A stretch of DNA of 64,000 nt from Ectobius pallidus (GCA_964059195.1 CAXKWD010000007.1:992001-1056000); one strand, 5' to 3'. Counted from the first letter of the stretch, positions 22,253 to 34,394 are shown. Translations and numbers: made by a program. The notes: a model not told the origin generated them from the letters alone.

Positions 22253-22754
22253 GTGGCGAAATTCAAATATAAGTCGCCACTTAAGCTTCCCCATTCGATA
22301 TTCACATTTGCACGGACTGTGTGATGTATTTTGTTTCTGAGCGAAGCAGAGTAACCAACTGCCCTTGCATACTGTTGCATATAGCTAAATAATGCATAAC
22401 ACTAACCACATAGTTAAGTGCGCGAAGCGGAGGCGGCAGCCGTAGCGAAGCGCCCTTGCATTTTCGAATAATGTACGATACACTGTAGGTTTCGATAATG
22501 TGGCATATTATATATCCCGCAAGGTTTGTCAGCCTGCCACCTCTCGTCTAGCGGTAAGACGTCACACCTGCAACGTCCAATCACGAGTTTCTTCATAATA
22601 CTAGGACAGAAGAATTCGCTAGATCGTGGTATAAAAGAAACTGCATCGGTGAAGATAGGTTGGGTGGGACCGATTTATCCCAAGGTGCGACTTATATATT
22701 TGAATTTTCCCGTAGTAGTAGTAGTACTAATAATATGCAGTTTTACTGTAATTG

Positions 22755-22755
<1 letters not shown>

Positions 22756-22820
<65 letters not shown>
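22756..22820. repeat. ATT microsatellite
   Basis: More than 20 perfect ATT units; responsible for a poly-Tyr open frame that is not a gene. Confidence 0.95.
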
Positions 22821-23079
22821 TCACGGTAAAAGCATTGAACATAAAGATCGATCCTGATGCTTTCCGTTCTAGATACTTGTTAGTTTTATGAAAATGTAAT
22901 AAGTAAAATTTAATTGTCTCTTTACTTTAATTTTTTCTGTGCTAGCCTTTAACACGTATATGCGAGAAAGTTTGTGCAACGTATTTTTGCACCATTTATT
23001 TTCTTTATTTTAGTCATTTGTATTATTTATTAATCAAGTACTTAATGTTTGAATTTTTTCTTTGTATTTAATTGTAAAT

Positions 23080-23219
23080 TTGTTGTAATCAGGTATGTCA
23101 TTTCTTGTTTTAATTTATTATTATTATTATTATGTATTTCATGTTTTTGCCCTGGTTGAGTGGTAGAGAAGGCCTTATGGCCTTAACTCCGCCAGGTTAA
23201 ATAAATAAATAAATAAATA
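23080..23219 (+). repeat. LINE 3' terminus with (AAAT)n tail
   Basis: A conserved-looking 3' end, CCTGGTTGAGTGGTAGAG followed by GGCCTTAACTCCGCCAGG, is followed directly by AAATAAATAAAT repeats. This is a familiar 3' end of arthropod LINE copies. No coding remnant is visible upstream. Confidence 0.65.
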
Positions 23220-23246
23220 TAAATTTCGGTCTATACCCGAGGCTAG

Positions 23247-23368
23247 CTAAGAAGGAACCCTGAAGTAAACTAAAATCAGTATATCTGTCTCACTCTTAAG
23301 TCATACGAGTAATCCGCTAGGGTGAGGCAGGCACATTGGTGTTTGTTTACTTCAGGTTTCCTTCTTAG
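23247..23368. mobile_element. 122-bp MITE
   Basis: 24-bp terminal inverted repeats with one mismatch begin CTAAGAAGGAA on both sides and enclose ~75 bp. Confidence 0.7.
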
Positions 23369-24304
23369 AACGGCCAGACCTTAGGTGCGTCTCGGCGTCT
23401 GAGTGGTTTATGCGTCAGGTACGAACTTTGCCACGCAAGCGGAAGTCCTCCTCCGCACACGGGTTGATTCTTTTGTCGGTCTCCAACCATGAAGGTACAA
23501 AATTGCTTCAGTTTACTTCCTTTTATTTTTTTAAAAAATCAGCTTATGTTTTCCTTTTTTGCCATTTGTCTTTTTTTTCTAGATATTTGAGTGCTCTCTT
23601 AACAGGATTGAACATTTTCTGAGTTCGATACTTGGAATTGACATTACGTTCTTTTTATAATATTCTCTCATTTAATTTAGCATGATATGCAACCCCATTA
23701 TTTACTACTCCCAAAAACCTGAGTTCTTGCTGAATTTACCTGTTCTGATTAGAAAGGGCCCCTGACATTGAAGCACTTAATGTGCATGGAAAAAGCATAA
23801 TTTTCTCACTTTCCGACATAAGTGTTTACTTTGGGAGAGTGAATTCTTTCGATCGCATGCAAAGTATAACCGCATTTGCGAGAGAATGCCATCATTATAG
23901 CATTTAATTTAAACTGATTACTGTAGTTAAAATGATTAGAGTCATTTAGAAAAGTATCGAATAACAAAACTTGCCCACGTAAGGTAACTTAAAACAGCTT
24001 TGAGCAACCCGCATAGTAAGTGGCAGGGATCAGTTTTAACAAGCAAATGTTTTGGTAAGTGCAATACGACAGAGTTGCGGGAAGAGTGACTTTACCCAAA
24101 ACCTATCTGTCCTGGTCAAGAGAAATATTGGGAAGCTGAATACCCGGTTCAATTCCAGTCATTACAAATTTCCCTCTTCACAATGCTGTATGTAATAACG
24201 AAAAGAGTTAAGATTTAAATGAAAAGAAAGTAATAGCAAGGTCCACAATTTATGGACCATCTATATAAGCCTAAGCCTGATATTTTTTACAACTACAGTT
24301 ATAT

Positions 24305-24412
24305 TAAATTACAATTACAATTACAATTTATTACTCCAAAGTACACGAAAAATATATACAAAAGTTGATACACCCCCCGAAGAAGCAGAGCTTGTGTTCG
24401 GGGGTGGTTATA
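24305..24412 (-). repeat. LINE 3' end, minus strand
   Basis: Read on the minus strand, a GC-rich CCACCCCCGAACACAAGC segment leads to TACTTTGGAGTAATAAATTG and a (TGTAAT)n tail, the layout of a LINE 3' terminus. The family is not certain. Confidence 0.5.
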
Positions 24413-24559
24413 TTAGAATACACTTTCATAATTCAGACAAAGTAATGAAAAGGGAAATTATTTAGGTAATTGTCTTGTGTTTCAGTAGGCCTACCTGTAG
24501 AGTTGAAAATGCTGTTTTTCATTATAACTTATTTAACACATTATGTTCAAAAACGTCCA

Positions 24560-24880
24560 CTACTGTGGCGTAGTGGATGCGTTCGCTCCTCTTTTCTCAG
24601 GGTTCGAATCCTGATCGGGACAAGTAACCTAGGTGGTGTTTTTTCTGGGGTTTTTCCTCACCTGTGAGACAGATGTCGGGTAACTTTAGGCGCTTGTGGT
24701 CCCCAGATATCATCTGGCCGTCATTATCATCTTCATCCCATCCTCGCCTTGTTTGGAGTGAGTGTGTGTGTTAATGGTGTGCCTCGTCCTATGCGTTCGT
24801 GTTGTCTCGGAGGTGGCCCCGGCATTGGGCTGATCACTCATCCGGGGAGGCCCTCCATGTCCTAATATGATAAAAAAAAG
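24560..24880 (+). repeat. tRNA-derived SINE, complete-looking
   Basis: An A-box-like TGGCGTAGTGGATGCG is followed by a perfect B box GGTTCGAATCC at 24601-24611. A ~250-bp body ends in an A-rich tail (GATAAAAAAAAG). Confidence 0.85.
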
Positions 24881-24979
24881 TATGTATGTGATTCAAATAA
24901 TACAGCACAATAGACTTTCATTACAGTTTGTGCAAATTTTCAAGAGAACTGCACTACTACCAAGCACCACCGTCTAAAC

Positions 24980-26059
24980 CAGGGGAAGACAGAAGGTTGC
25001 TCTGTGACGTCACTGCTATCTGCTCTCACTGCTCGCGTTATATATCTGCGAGGAGTATGTGAAATGGTGGCATCAGTGAACAGGGGGGAAGAGAGGGGCA
25101 TTCGTATTGCGGGCAGCGGGAATTTAGGGGGTTAGAACTTACGTAATACGTGTTTCCGAATTAATGAAACATCAATCGATTTTCTTGATAGTTTATCGGT
25201 TAATTACAGCACAGTAGTTTAACATATTATAAATAATTCTATTTTACTATTCTGTGAGAACAATTACCTTTCCACAAAATCTATGTTCTTTGACAAAAAT
25301 AAACAATACTATCATTTGAATTAACATAATTCACTACAGTAAAAATATTAAAAATGAACTTCATTAATTACCATACAAGCTCGTCTGCACCTTAGATAAT
25401 ACAAGATTACAGTAACAATTGTCTGACTTTCCTGTATCTTTTTTCTTTAACAAGTATATCAATGTTGGAACGTAATGTTTGAGCAATATTTAATCGAAGA
25501 CTACATTTAGGTTGTGATTTGACAATGTACTTCTTGATTTGAGCTTTGCACATTTCATTAGTGAAAAAAATTGTTCGGCCACATATGTCGATCCAAAATT
25601 ACATAATATTCGTGCGGCAAGTGCATAAGTTTCGGGAATCTGGTTTCAGAGAAATTTCTGTAAAAGTTACCCAAGACCACTTTACGTTCGTATTTGTCCT
25701 TTAACAGATCGTCGGATTGTAAGTTTAGCAGTTCCAACTGATACCGGCAAGGAACGTCTTTGACATTAACTGAATATGGGGTAGCAAAAAGTTTAAACAT
25801 TGGAGAAAGGTTTTCCACATCCTGAAACCTCGATTCGAACTGAAGAAGAATGTTTTGCAGAACTAACACATGTTCTGCAGAGAGAACACTATCAGGATCG
25901 CGTACTTGCATTAACTTTGAAAAATGCCCCGTATTTCCAAACAGACGTTGTTCTACCCAAACACCCCTACTACCGTGCGCTCTTGCTGACGTCACACACA
26001 AGGGATCCGCATGCACTTGCTCCACAAACGTCATCACAAGCCGTAGTTGACTTCCCCTG
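24980..26059 (-). mobile_element. hAT transposon, 8-bp TSD, with transposase remnant
   Basis: Ends CAGGGGAAG and CTTCCCCTG are flanked by a perfect 8-bp duplication GTCTAAAC at 24972-24979 and 26060-26067. At 1080 bp it is a deletion derivative of a larger hAT element, retaining only the C-terminal part of its transposase. Confidence 0.92.
25430..26037 (-). pseudogene. hAT transposase C-terminal remnant (ZBED5/GTF2IRD2-like)
   Basis: An open frame of 159 codons (26037 to 25558) reads FESRFQDVENLSPMFKLFATPYSVNV, then RYQLELLNLQSDD and FPKLMHLPHEYYVI. These blocks match the C-terminal half of the ZBED5/EPM2AIP1/GTF2IRD2-like hAT transposases. Beyond the frame, the dimerisation-domain signature continues as EQFFSLMKCAKLKSRSTL and, after a frameshift, LRLNIAQTLRSNIDILV. 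The BED finger and the first catalytic residues are missing. The ~45 residues at the start of the open frame do not resemble the family and are probably deletion-junction sequence. Confidence 0.8.
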
Positions 26060-26067
26060 GTCTAAAC

Positions 26068-27235
26068 AGTAGGTTGTTGTTCGGGATCGCCTCTGGCTCC
26101 TTCTTACTTGAAAACCCATCGAAACTTGGGAAGACTCACGATCTTAACAATAATAATGACTTTATTCCACAATTTGTGACTTTTGAGTTCACATTATAAT
26201 TTAATAAGGCTTCAGCAGAAATATAGATCTGTTTTTTATGAATATTTCAGAACTAAAATCTAACGACTAGTTTCGGAAATATGAGGTCTCATTTCTTAAT
26301 CCTGTAACATCCTCGTCTATATCTAGGCTCTTATAAGGCCCTGAAAAACGAATGATTGATTAATTTATTTATTTATTTATTGTTATTTCAAAATTTTTAG
26401 TTCGAATTTATGAGAATATCGAACTATGGAGATTCGAAACATCGATACTTTACGTTAGTCTTTTCAGCATTATACGTAAATATTTGTTTTATACAGTTGC
26501 ATCTTGTTATTAATTAAAAACTAGTAACTGTCACAATATCCAGAAATTAGCAGAATCTATCAATTTTTAATTTTTCTCAATGCTCCCAGTAAATTTCGAA
26601 TTGTCTCTGCCACCTAAACGATTTTTTACTGCAAGGCGAGACAGCAATCGACTTCGTATACAGTTAACAATAATTTACTTATATAGTCTGTAAGTTTACA
26701 TATTTTAGAAAACATTTAGTACATATAAATCCTTTCCCCAGTCACGAGCCACAAATACTAGTTATCTTTACACAAGACACAAGCCTGAATATTATAAACA
26801 ATACCCCTTAGTAACGCCTATACCTTTTCATTTTAACTGGTAAATTATATGAATATACGGTAACTTTATCTTTTAATATAGGATTTTTAAGAAATGTTTT
26901 TAGAAAGCAGCTTGAAATGAATAAAACTGATGATAAACCTAATAATATATCAATGCATTTCCTCGTTTGACTATCAGTCACTCTGATTTAACGCCTGCGG
27001 TTAAAACGTAACTTATAATATTTATTTTACAAATAGGCATATTTTTAATATAATTCGATACGAAAACATTTTTTTTTTAAATTTTACTATGTGCTATATC
27101 CAAAAATTATGGTGTACATGTACATATCAGTTTATTCTTCCAGTGTGTATAGCAATATTGTATTATTGTTAAAAACACTACGGTAGAAATCTTTAGAATT
27201 TGGAAGGAAAATATATAGTTTAAAATGTACGTATT
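26068..27235. other. No gene recognised
   Basis: AT-rich DNA with no coding motif or clear repeat terminus. Confidence 0.45.
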
Positions 27236-27239
27236 ATAT

Positions 27240-27605
27240 ATACACGAAACAACCTGCATGGGAAGAAATTCACAGCAAAATTAAAGAACCAGATTACAAA
27301 AGTGGGAAGGATCACAAACATAAAATCAAATATTGCCAAATTTCCTTTTTTAAATAGAGGGATTCAGGATTGGAATGACTTACCTGCAGAAACCTTCGAA
27401 ACGTTTCCTGCTAAAGCCAAAATTTAAAAAAAATATATTGAATAGGGTATACGATAATGTATTCAATTTTTTTTAGAATATTCTCATTATGTAGTTATGT
27501 TTGTAAATATTTTTATATGCTATAATTTTGAATAGAAAGAGCTTTTTTTAATTATCAGGTATGTAACACTGCCACCAGGTGTAACAAAATAAATTGAATA
27601 AAATA
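27240..27605 (+). pseudogene. LINE (CR1-like) C-terminus and 3' end
   Basis: About 27283-27429 can be read as KNQITKVGRITNIKSNIAKF followed by PFLNRGIQDWNDLPAE and a TF...FPAK end, the last ~50 residues of a CR1-like ORF2. The 3' untranslated part ends with GCCACCAGGTGTAACAAAAT and short ATTGAATAAA repeats. Everything upstream is missing. Confidence 0.75.
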
Positions 27606-27829
27606 ATTAAATTCTGGTTTCACATTTCTAAAACATTTGTATATACCAACAGAGAGTTTAAATATAGTAATATACTGTAACCTACACTGTCACATCAATC
27701 TTGCTACAAGAAGCTTCTTCCTAATTTTTTAATCTGACTTCTTCATTTACGCCTACGATTTCGTTTTATTTTAATATTTTATAGACTTTTTTGGACGGTT
27801 GTTAGAAGCTATTCATCTCGGTCACAAGA

Positions 27830-28265
27830 GTTAGGACCTCAAGATTCGAGTCAAGTCACATAAGGAGAGGGTCATTCTATTGCAAAATATTGTAAACCAG
27901 TACCGAGACGCAAAACATTTCAAAATCTATCCTTGTGTTTGAGAAAGTTATGTGAATGTTTTACATCGTGTTTGACATAATTCACCAATTTTTATTCATA
28001 ACCCCACTTTGTATGTAATAATAACAGATAAGATGTAGGCCTACTGTAACTTACATGATCTGAAGCAGAAGAAAAGGTGCAAAGTTTTAGCCGTATTTTA
28101 AAAACCATAAGCATTTTTTTTTTATTTTTTAGTATTAAAATTTATACCACGAGGCCTTAGTAATGTTTTGCACGTCGTTTCCTGAGTAACTTCAGAATGC
28201 CTGTTCATCCCGTCAGAGAATTAAACCATTTTGTTTCTATAGCAACAAACTTAAATTAATTTTTA
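27830..28265. repeat. Dispersed repeat, uninterrupted copy
   Basis: Matches 16030-16263 plus 17947-18078 and shows the sequence before insertion of the 1.7-kb element there. Confidence 0.75.
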
Positions 28266-28742
28266 ACAGGTTAAATGCAAGCATCTCAGACAATTTGCAT
28301 AATTTATTTCAAAAGCAAAAGAAGCCTTTCTCTTTTCCTTTTTTTATCACTTTGAATGAAGACAATTCCATTTCTCGCAATTTTCTCTAAAAACGATTCT
28401 AACTATTTTGTACTATTAAACATTAAAATTTATGTTTGAAACATTTTTCTCCGGTGGATAGGCCTACTTCTAAGCTTAGAGTTATCACAGGCAGCTCTTA
28501 ATTTGCCCATTTACTTGATTTATTCAGTGCAGTTCTCTCATCCTAACGCAGTAGACTTTTGTAAGACGGAATTTTCCCATTTTACGAACTCTCAATTAAT
28601 GGATTATTTAAAAGTCAATTTTATATATCTGGTTTTTATTCGGTGTGAATACATATGAGGTGCTCAGAGCACAAGTGGCGTAACTCCATTTAAACTTATA
28701 TTTGGACTAAAATAAGTATGTCAATAAGTAGGCCATGTAAAG

Positions 28743-29010
28743 CAGGGGTGGCCAATTTCTTTACTTACGAGGGCCCATAGGTCTGACGTCACGTGCCTCA
28801 CATTTTTAATACAGTAAAATTATTATTAAAAATTAAAATTATCGTTTATTAAAATGCATTACACATTGACAACTTTCCAAAGATGATATTTTTAACAAGT
28901 CCCGAAGATGGGCATCGTTAAGTCTGTTTATGTCAAGATTTAACTGCCTTCATAATGGAAAATGTGGATTCACACAAGTACGTGCAATTCTTCTGCTAAA
29001 TGTAAGGATT
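28743..29010 (-). pseudogene. hAT terminus and transposase dimerisation-domain remnant
   Basis: CAGGGGTGGCCAA at 28743 is a typical hAT terminal repeat. About 120 bp inside, the minus strand can be read, with stops and frameshifts, as FSIMKAVKS...INRLNDAHLRDLLKISS, the hallmark C-terminal region of hAT transposases. The other end was not found, so it is a partial copy. Confidence 0.6.
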
Positions 29011-29854
29011 TGTTTACGAAGTAAAAGTTTCCAGAAGTCAATGCATAAGTTTACTGCGAAGAAACGGATTACTTTGGATATCACGTAGCTCCAATAAATT
29101 GTAAATTAACTTCCTGTTGTGAAAATGTGCCATACTGCAACAGATTATTGTGGCAGCAAATCCCTGAGGTCAGTAAATCGCCCCAAAAACGTATATCCCG
29201 CTAATTTACAAAATGGATCAAAGTCAGTTTTGCATAAACGGTATGATCTATGTAAGGTAGTTTAGATTTTATATTTAGTTGTTATACTTTACCCATAGAA
29301 TGTAGTTTGGAATGTAGAAGCAACTAGGATAAAATACAGAGCCTGTGATTGGACGGATGGCAGCGGGAAGCACACTCTTTACCGGCGGACTCTGAAAATA
29401 TCTCCTGAAATTCTCATGCAAATTTTGACTATGCAATAACTATTTCTGCCGGTGTCGTGTTTACGATGTCATCGTACTCTACACGAAATATCAGTCGCCT
29501 ATGACCTGATGAATTGTCATTGTGTAAGTATTTCTAAAACACGGCACACTTCTGTGAATGACTACTTCTCCTTTCCTCTTGCATCGTCCTTTCCTAAATG
29601 TCCTGAGTTATACCACATAATATAGACAGTTTTGTGACACTACCTGGCCATGTAAACAAAACGATGCTTCTTCCGTAACAAAATTAAGCTCGATCAACAG
29701 CAGGAATTAACTCTACTCATAATATTATTAGCGATGAGGAAGCCTAGAACGCTTATGTTCATGACATGTCATATTTTTATCCTGACCTTCATTCTCGCCG
29801 CAAACACAAATAAAACGCGAATTGCACATTTGTTATCCTAATCGGACAGTTTTT

Positions 29855-30205
29855 ATTTTGCAGATAATGTCCTATTTTCGTTATTTTCATGGTCTTGGTC
29901 ATATTTCGGCCATATTTGTAATTTAACATATTTCAGTTACAAATTTGGTAAAATAGCACAATTATACATAATAGGCACTAATTTATCGAATTAAATTTTT
30001 TCCGAAAAAATCACTAATATTTTGGTTTTACTCTAACCATAGCGCTTAGAAACGCTATGCTCTAACTGAAATGTGAAGGGACAATAACAAGTAACAGCAC
30101 AATTAGCTCTTCCTCCTGCTTGTTAACAACTTCCAATAGACATGTTTTAAAAATACTTTCAGTTCACATTTGCAGTGGTATCTGGAAACATTAAAAGATT
30201 AGAAC
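29855..30205. repeat. Left copy of a ~330-bp inverted repeat pair
   Basis: Reverse-complementary to 32620-32930 with moderate divergence (shared TGTGAAGGGAC, GTTAACAACTTCCAAT, ATTTTGGTTTTACT). Both contain repeated ATGACC/GGTCAT strings. Probably two opposed copies of one element. Confidence 0.65.
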
Positions 30206-30211
30206 GGGGTA

Positions 30212-30490
30212 GGCCTACACCGTAGCGTAGTGGTTGAGGCGCTGCTCTACAAACCGGAAGGTCGCGGGTTCGATCCCCGATGAGGTCACTGGAGTTTTTC
30301 AATTGTCCTAATCCTTCTGGTGGCACTATGGCCCTGGGGTCGACTCAGCTTCTAACAGAAATGAGCACCGGGAGCAAACCAGGGGGTAAAGGCGGTCGGT
30401 GCATAAGGCTGACAACCTTACCACCTTCATGTTCCGATTGTCTAAAAATCTTGGAGCATCAACCTCCTGGAACCCTCTGAGGGAATATTT
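30212..30490 (+). repeat. tRNA-derived SINE
   Basis: An A-box-like TAGCGTAGTGGTTGAGGCG and a B box GGTTCGATCCC at 30267-30277 have tRNA spacing. The body ends at CCTCTGAGGGAATATTTTAC. It gives a spurious 66-codon frame. Confidence 0.85.
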
Positions 30491-30843
30491 TACTTTAAAA
30501 ATTCATAAATTATTTTCAAGTAAAGCTGGAGAACACCCGTAAAAAGTTATTATCTAGTTGAATTAATGTGATGTAATAATTTATTGTCATTAACGTTTTA
30601 AATTGGAACTTTTATTTTTGGGTAATATTTAGTCATTTTTAAGGTCATGTGTGCAGTCATATTTTCCACTTTTTAGGTCATTAACAACCGAATCTTACTT
30701 ATGAATCACTTAATAGGTAGGTGGCCTGAAAATCCGCGTCATATGCATATGATTATGTATTGTACTAATATTTGAATTTTTTGATTGCTTAGTTTAAAGT
30801 CCTATACAGTACATTATAGAAGAAAGATAACCAATATAGCCTA

Positions 30844-30883
30844 TCTACGATATATTAATAAAAGGAAGTGTCTGTCTTCCTCC

Positions 30884-30922
<39 letters not shown>

Positions 30923-31269
30923 CGCGGTGCCCAGCGAAATCTACTGGACGCAGAAAACTGAAATTTTAAACATAGGTGGACTGAAGGGTCGGGAAATGCA
31001 CCTCGAAGCCGGAATTTTAATTTTTGCTTTCGTTCGTGAGTTAAGAATGAAAAACGGGCAGAAAACGTGTATTTTTTACGTTTTCGAAGCATCAGTTTTC
31101 AGTATATTTCAATGTCAAATCAATTGCAGTAGGCTTTGGCTATTTTTGTCATACCTTGGACATAAAACCATCGCGATCGCTTGAATGTTGTAGCTCACGC
31201 TGGTCGATTCATTTGTTTTTAATGTCAAGGCACGCAGACGTATGACATTTTCAACCTGCACCGAAGAGG

Positions 31270-31311
<42 letters not shown>

Positions 31312-31864
31312 GTAAGTGGGATAATCAATATAGGCCTAAATATGGTCAAACGTTGTTCGATTTGGACGAAACTCACTATACAGGGGTTTTCTAGGCCAAG
31401 GATCTCGAATCTGAGGTCGCTTTTACCAGGCGACGCTATCTAATCGTGGTATGTTGTCCACGTGATTTAGGTGTTAATAAATATAATGATTTAACTATTA
31501 TGCTCTTAATTTTTACTTTTTGAAATAATTATCGCGGGCCATCGCTTGATTTTGTAAGTCCATCCTGGACGATTCATTTGTTTAGAATATCAAGGCCCGC
31601 AGACGTATGAAATTTTCAACATAGACGGGAGAGGGAAATTCAATATAGGCCTAAATAGGGTCAAACGTTGTTCGATTTGGATGAAACTCACTATACAGGG
31701 GTTTTCTGGCCCAAGGGCCTCGAATCTGAGGTCGCTTTTACCAGGCGACACTATCTAATCGTGGTATGTTAGTCCACGTGATTTAGGTGTTAATAATTAT
31801 AATGATTTAACTATTATGCTCTTAATTTTTAATTTCTGAAATAATTATCGCGGGCACATGCTAG
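30844..31864 (+). mobile_element. Helitron (non-autonomous) with an extra 3' half and lost hairpin
   Basis: Same family as the 12.4 kb array, on the plus strand: TC start with TATATTAATAAAAGGAAG at 30844, CAGA/TCTG repeats, and CACATGCTAG end at 31861-31864. A second copy of the 3' half (~310 bp) follows a junction CGCGGGCCATCGCTTG at about 31540. The terminal hairpin has been removed by a deletion between two GCGGGC repeats, leaving TTATCGCGGGCACATGCTAG. A (ATT)n tract sits at 31270-31312. Confidence 0.82.
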
Positions 31865-32619
31865 TAATGATATAACAAGAAGGTGTTTCACCTAAGATGT
31901 GTTCTTCAGTAATTTCAGGGGAATCCAACAAGAACGTATTTATGAGTAGAATGAGCATTTGCCAATGTAATCGGGTGTAGCTCTGCTTGGCCTCCCTCAA
32001 CCATGAGAGTTATTACTGATTCACAAAAACATACTAAACTATTTTTAAATTCATATTCATACGCTGTACATACTCATCGTGAGAAACTGTTTTACCAGAA
32101 AAGCATAGCAATTTGATAATGGAAACAAAAGGACTGAAGCGAACGTAGGATGTCTGAATGCTTCTGAGTGTGTTAAATTCATAAAATGCTATCTTATAAC
32201 TGCAAATATGCACTTAAAATGAGTAAATATGACCTTAATTTGACGAAATATGACCCAAGAAGAAGAAATCTTTTATTATAAAAAATGAAGCTGCTTGAAT
32301 ACACAAGTTGCCCTAAGACACAGCTTACCAATCAAGCCATGAAGGCCAATGGATAACAATTCTAACATAATTTTTTGTTTTTATTTTGTGTTAAATTGAC
32401 AAGTAGAGTTAAGTAGAGATTCGGTGTATGTTCCCATAAATATGATGATGTATTATTCCAACAGAGTCGGATATTATAGTTTCATAAATATGGCCTCATA
32501 AAAGAATATTTTCTAAAAATAAATGTTCAAATTTAAAACGTTTAATGACACTAAATTATTACACCACTTGAATTCAATAAAATAATAACTTTTTAACAAT
32601 TTTACAGGTGATTTGCAGT
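31865..32619. other. No gene recognised
   Basis: Spacer with scattered AAATATGACC strings; no gene or terminus supported. Confidence 0.4.
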
Positions 32620-32931
32620 TTTACTTCTAATCTGTTAATGTTTCCAGGTACCACTGCAAATGTGATGAGAAAATATTTTTAAAACTTGTCAATTGGAAGT
32701 TGTTAACAACGAGGAAAAGGTAATTGTGCTATTACTTCTTATCGTCCCTTCACATTTCAGTTACAGTAAAACCAAAATATTCGTGATCTTTTCGGAAAAC
32801 ATTGAAGTCGACAATTTAGTGCACATTCTGCATAAATGTGCTCTTTTAGCGAATTTATAACTGAAATATGACCAAAACCATGAAAATGACCAAAATATGA
32901 CTTTAATTATGCAAAATAAAAACGATCTAGC
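32620..32931. repeat. Right copy of a ~330-bp inverted repeat pair
   Basis: Reverse complement of 29855-30205; ends where the duplicated block at 32932 begins. Confidence 0.65.
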
Positions 32932-33337
32932 GAATTCTTCTGTCCTAGTATTATGAAGAAACTCGTGATTAGACGTTGGAGGTATGACGTCACACCGTTA
33001 GACGAGAGGTGACAGGCTGACAAACTTCGCGGGAGATATAATATCCCACATTCTCGAAACCTACAAACAGTGTACCGTACATTATTCGAAAATGCAAGGG
33101 CGCTTCGCTACGACTCCCACCTCCGCTTCGCGCACTTAACTATGTGGTTAGTGTTATGCATTATTTAGTTATATGTAGAGGGGGATACAAGGCACTTGCG
33201 ACAATATATAAGGACAGTTGGTCACTCTACTTCGCTCAGAAACAAAATACATCACACAATCCGTGCAAATGTGAATATCGAATGGGCGGAGCTTAAGGGG
33301 CGACTTATATTTGAATTTCGTCACTACTACTACTAAA

Positions 33338-33645
33338 ATTAAAATTAAACTCCGTGGCACTACATCCCTGGAGGGATTTGGCCTACCACCCGACCGCTGC
33401 GTCATCTACCACAGGCAGATGACAGGATTGGGGGGCATGTGGTCAGCATGCCGACACCCACGGCCGTTAATGGTGATTTCCGTGACCGGAGTCGCTACTT
33501 CTCTATCAAGTAGCTCCTCAATTTGAATCACGAGGATGAGTGCACCCCTACCAGACCTCCCTACCTCAGCAAAATCCGAGGAGATACTCGGGCCGACGGA
33601 TCTGTAATCAGCGACGCTAACCACAAGACCACGCCGGTGGTCCTA
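33338..33645 (-). repeat. tRNA-derived SINE, complete
   Basis: Minus-strand copy of the family at 18384. It runs from a tRNA-like head (GGCGTGGTCTTGTGGTTAGCG) to a GGGATGTAGTGCCACGGAG end and (TTTAATTT) tail. It has landed in an ACT microsatellite, with CTACTACTACT on both sides as the probable target duplication. Confidence 0.85.
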
Positions 33646-33734
33646 CTACTACTACCTAGGTTATATTGCACGCTTTAACTGAATTTAGGTCATATAATGT
33701 GTTTAGTATGTTTGCGTGAACCATTAGTCTATAG

Positions 33735-33961
33735 CAGCGTTTCTCAACATTTTTGAACCCGAGGACCTTTAAAATGTCTAAAAAATTTTACGGACCCCTA
33801 ATTTTACATCTCATTTTTAAACGAAAGCCTATATTCTTAATATATGGGGTATTATTTATAGGTCATTATAACCAAATACGTGAAAAAATTTACTTCTTTA
33901 CTTTCCACTTGCTTTATGATATTATGTTGGTGGTCCGCGGACCATAGGTTGAGAAACGCTG
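33735..33961. mobile_element. hAT MITE (second copy of the 21140 insertion)
   Basis: CAGCGTTTCTCAAC and GGTTGAGAAACGCTG ends are flanked by GTCTATAG (33727-33734) and GTTTATAG (33962-33969), one mismatch. It is the same insertion event as in the left arm, before duplication, but 227 bp long because it lacks the nested MITE and has lost interior sequence. Confidence 0.85.
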
Positions 33962-34394
33962 GTTTATAGTAACAACTCATTCGCGTCATCTGTTTCAATT
34001 GTTTAGTGATGTCTTCTTGTGTGATATTCAGTTTAAACGATTATAATATCCAGTGACATAGCGGCGATGAGCTATGGAAAATAAGCAAGTCCTACAAACC
34101 CAGCGTTTGCCTTTGCGAACGAGGAAACCAAGAAAAACCCAAGTCAATTTGGGCGGCCACGAAGTTTGATTTGAACTCAGGACCTCTTCCCTGTTACCCC
34201 ATATCACCTCGCTGTAATTGGTTTTGGTGTGTTCATTGCGACTGAGCTAAACTGATTGCATTTCACAACAATAAGTACATTAGGCCTATAATTTTCTTGT
34301 TACTAGGGGCAACAAAATGTCATTCATATTTTAATTGACATGTTCTGAAATTCGCATTTAAGCAGTACTTATTTCGTTTTTATCTTGATATCTA

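Larger units (their letters stand above)
20556..22640. repeat. Left arm of a ~2-kb inverted duplication
   Basis: This block matches the reverse complement of 32932-35915 over its length, ending at TAGGGGCACTTTACTCG on one side and GAATTCGCTAGATCG on the other. It contains a tRNA-like SINE, a hAT MITE and GC-rich GCGAAGCGGAGGCGG-type sequence. The arms differ by insertions: a MITE at 21155-21615 here, a SINE and a Helitron in the other arm. Confidence 0.8.

Noticed and set aside
22526..22891. 121-codon frame with a poly-Tyr stretch
   Set aside because: Produced by the ATT microsatellite joined to SINE-like sequence; no protein motif.
30841..31184. Frames with DRQTDRQT repeats
   Set aside because: They arise from the CAGA repeat of the Helitron and recur at each copy (also 56.2 and 58.6 kb).
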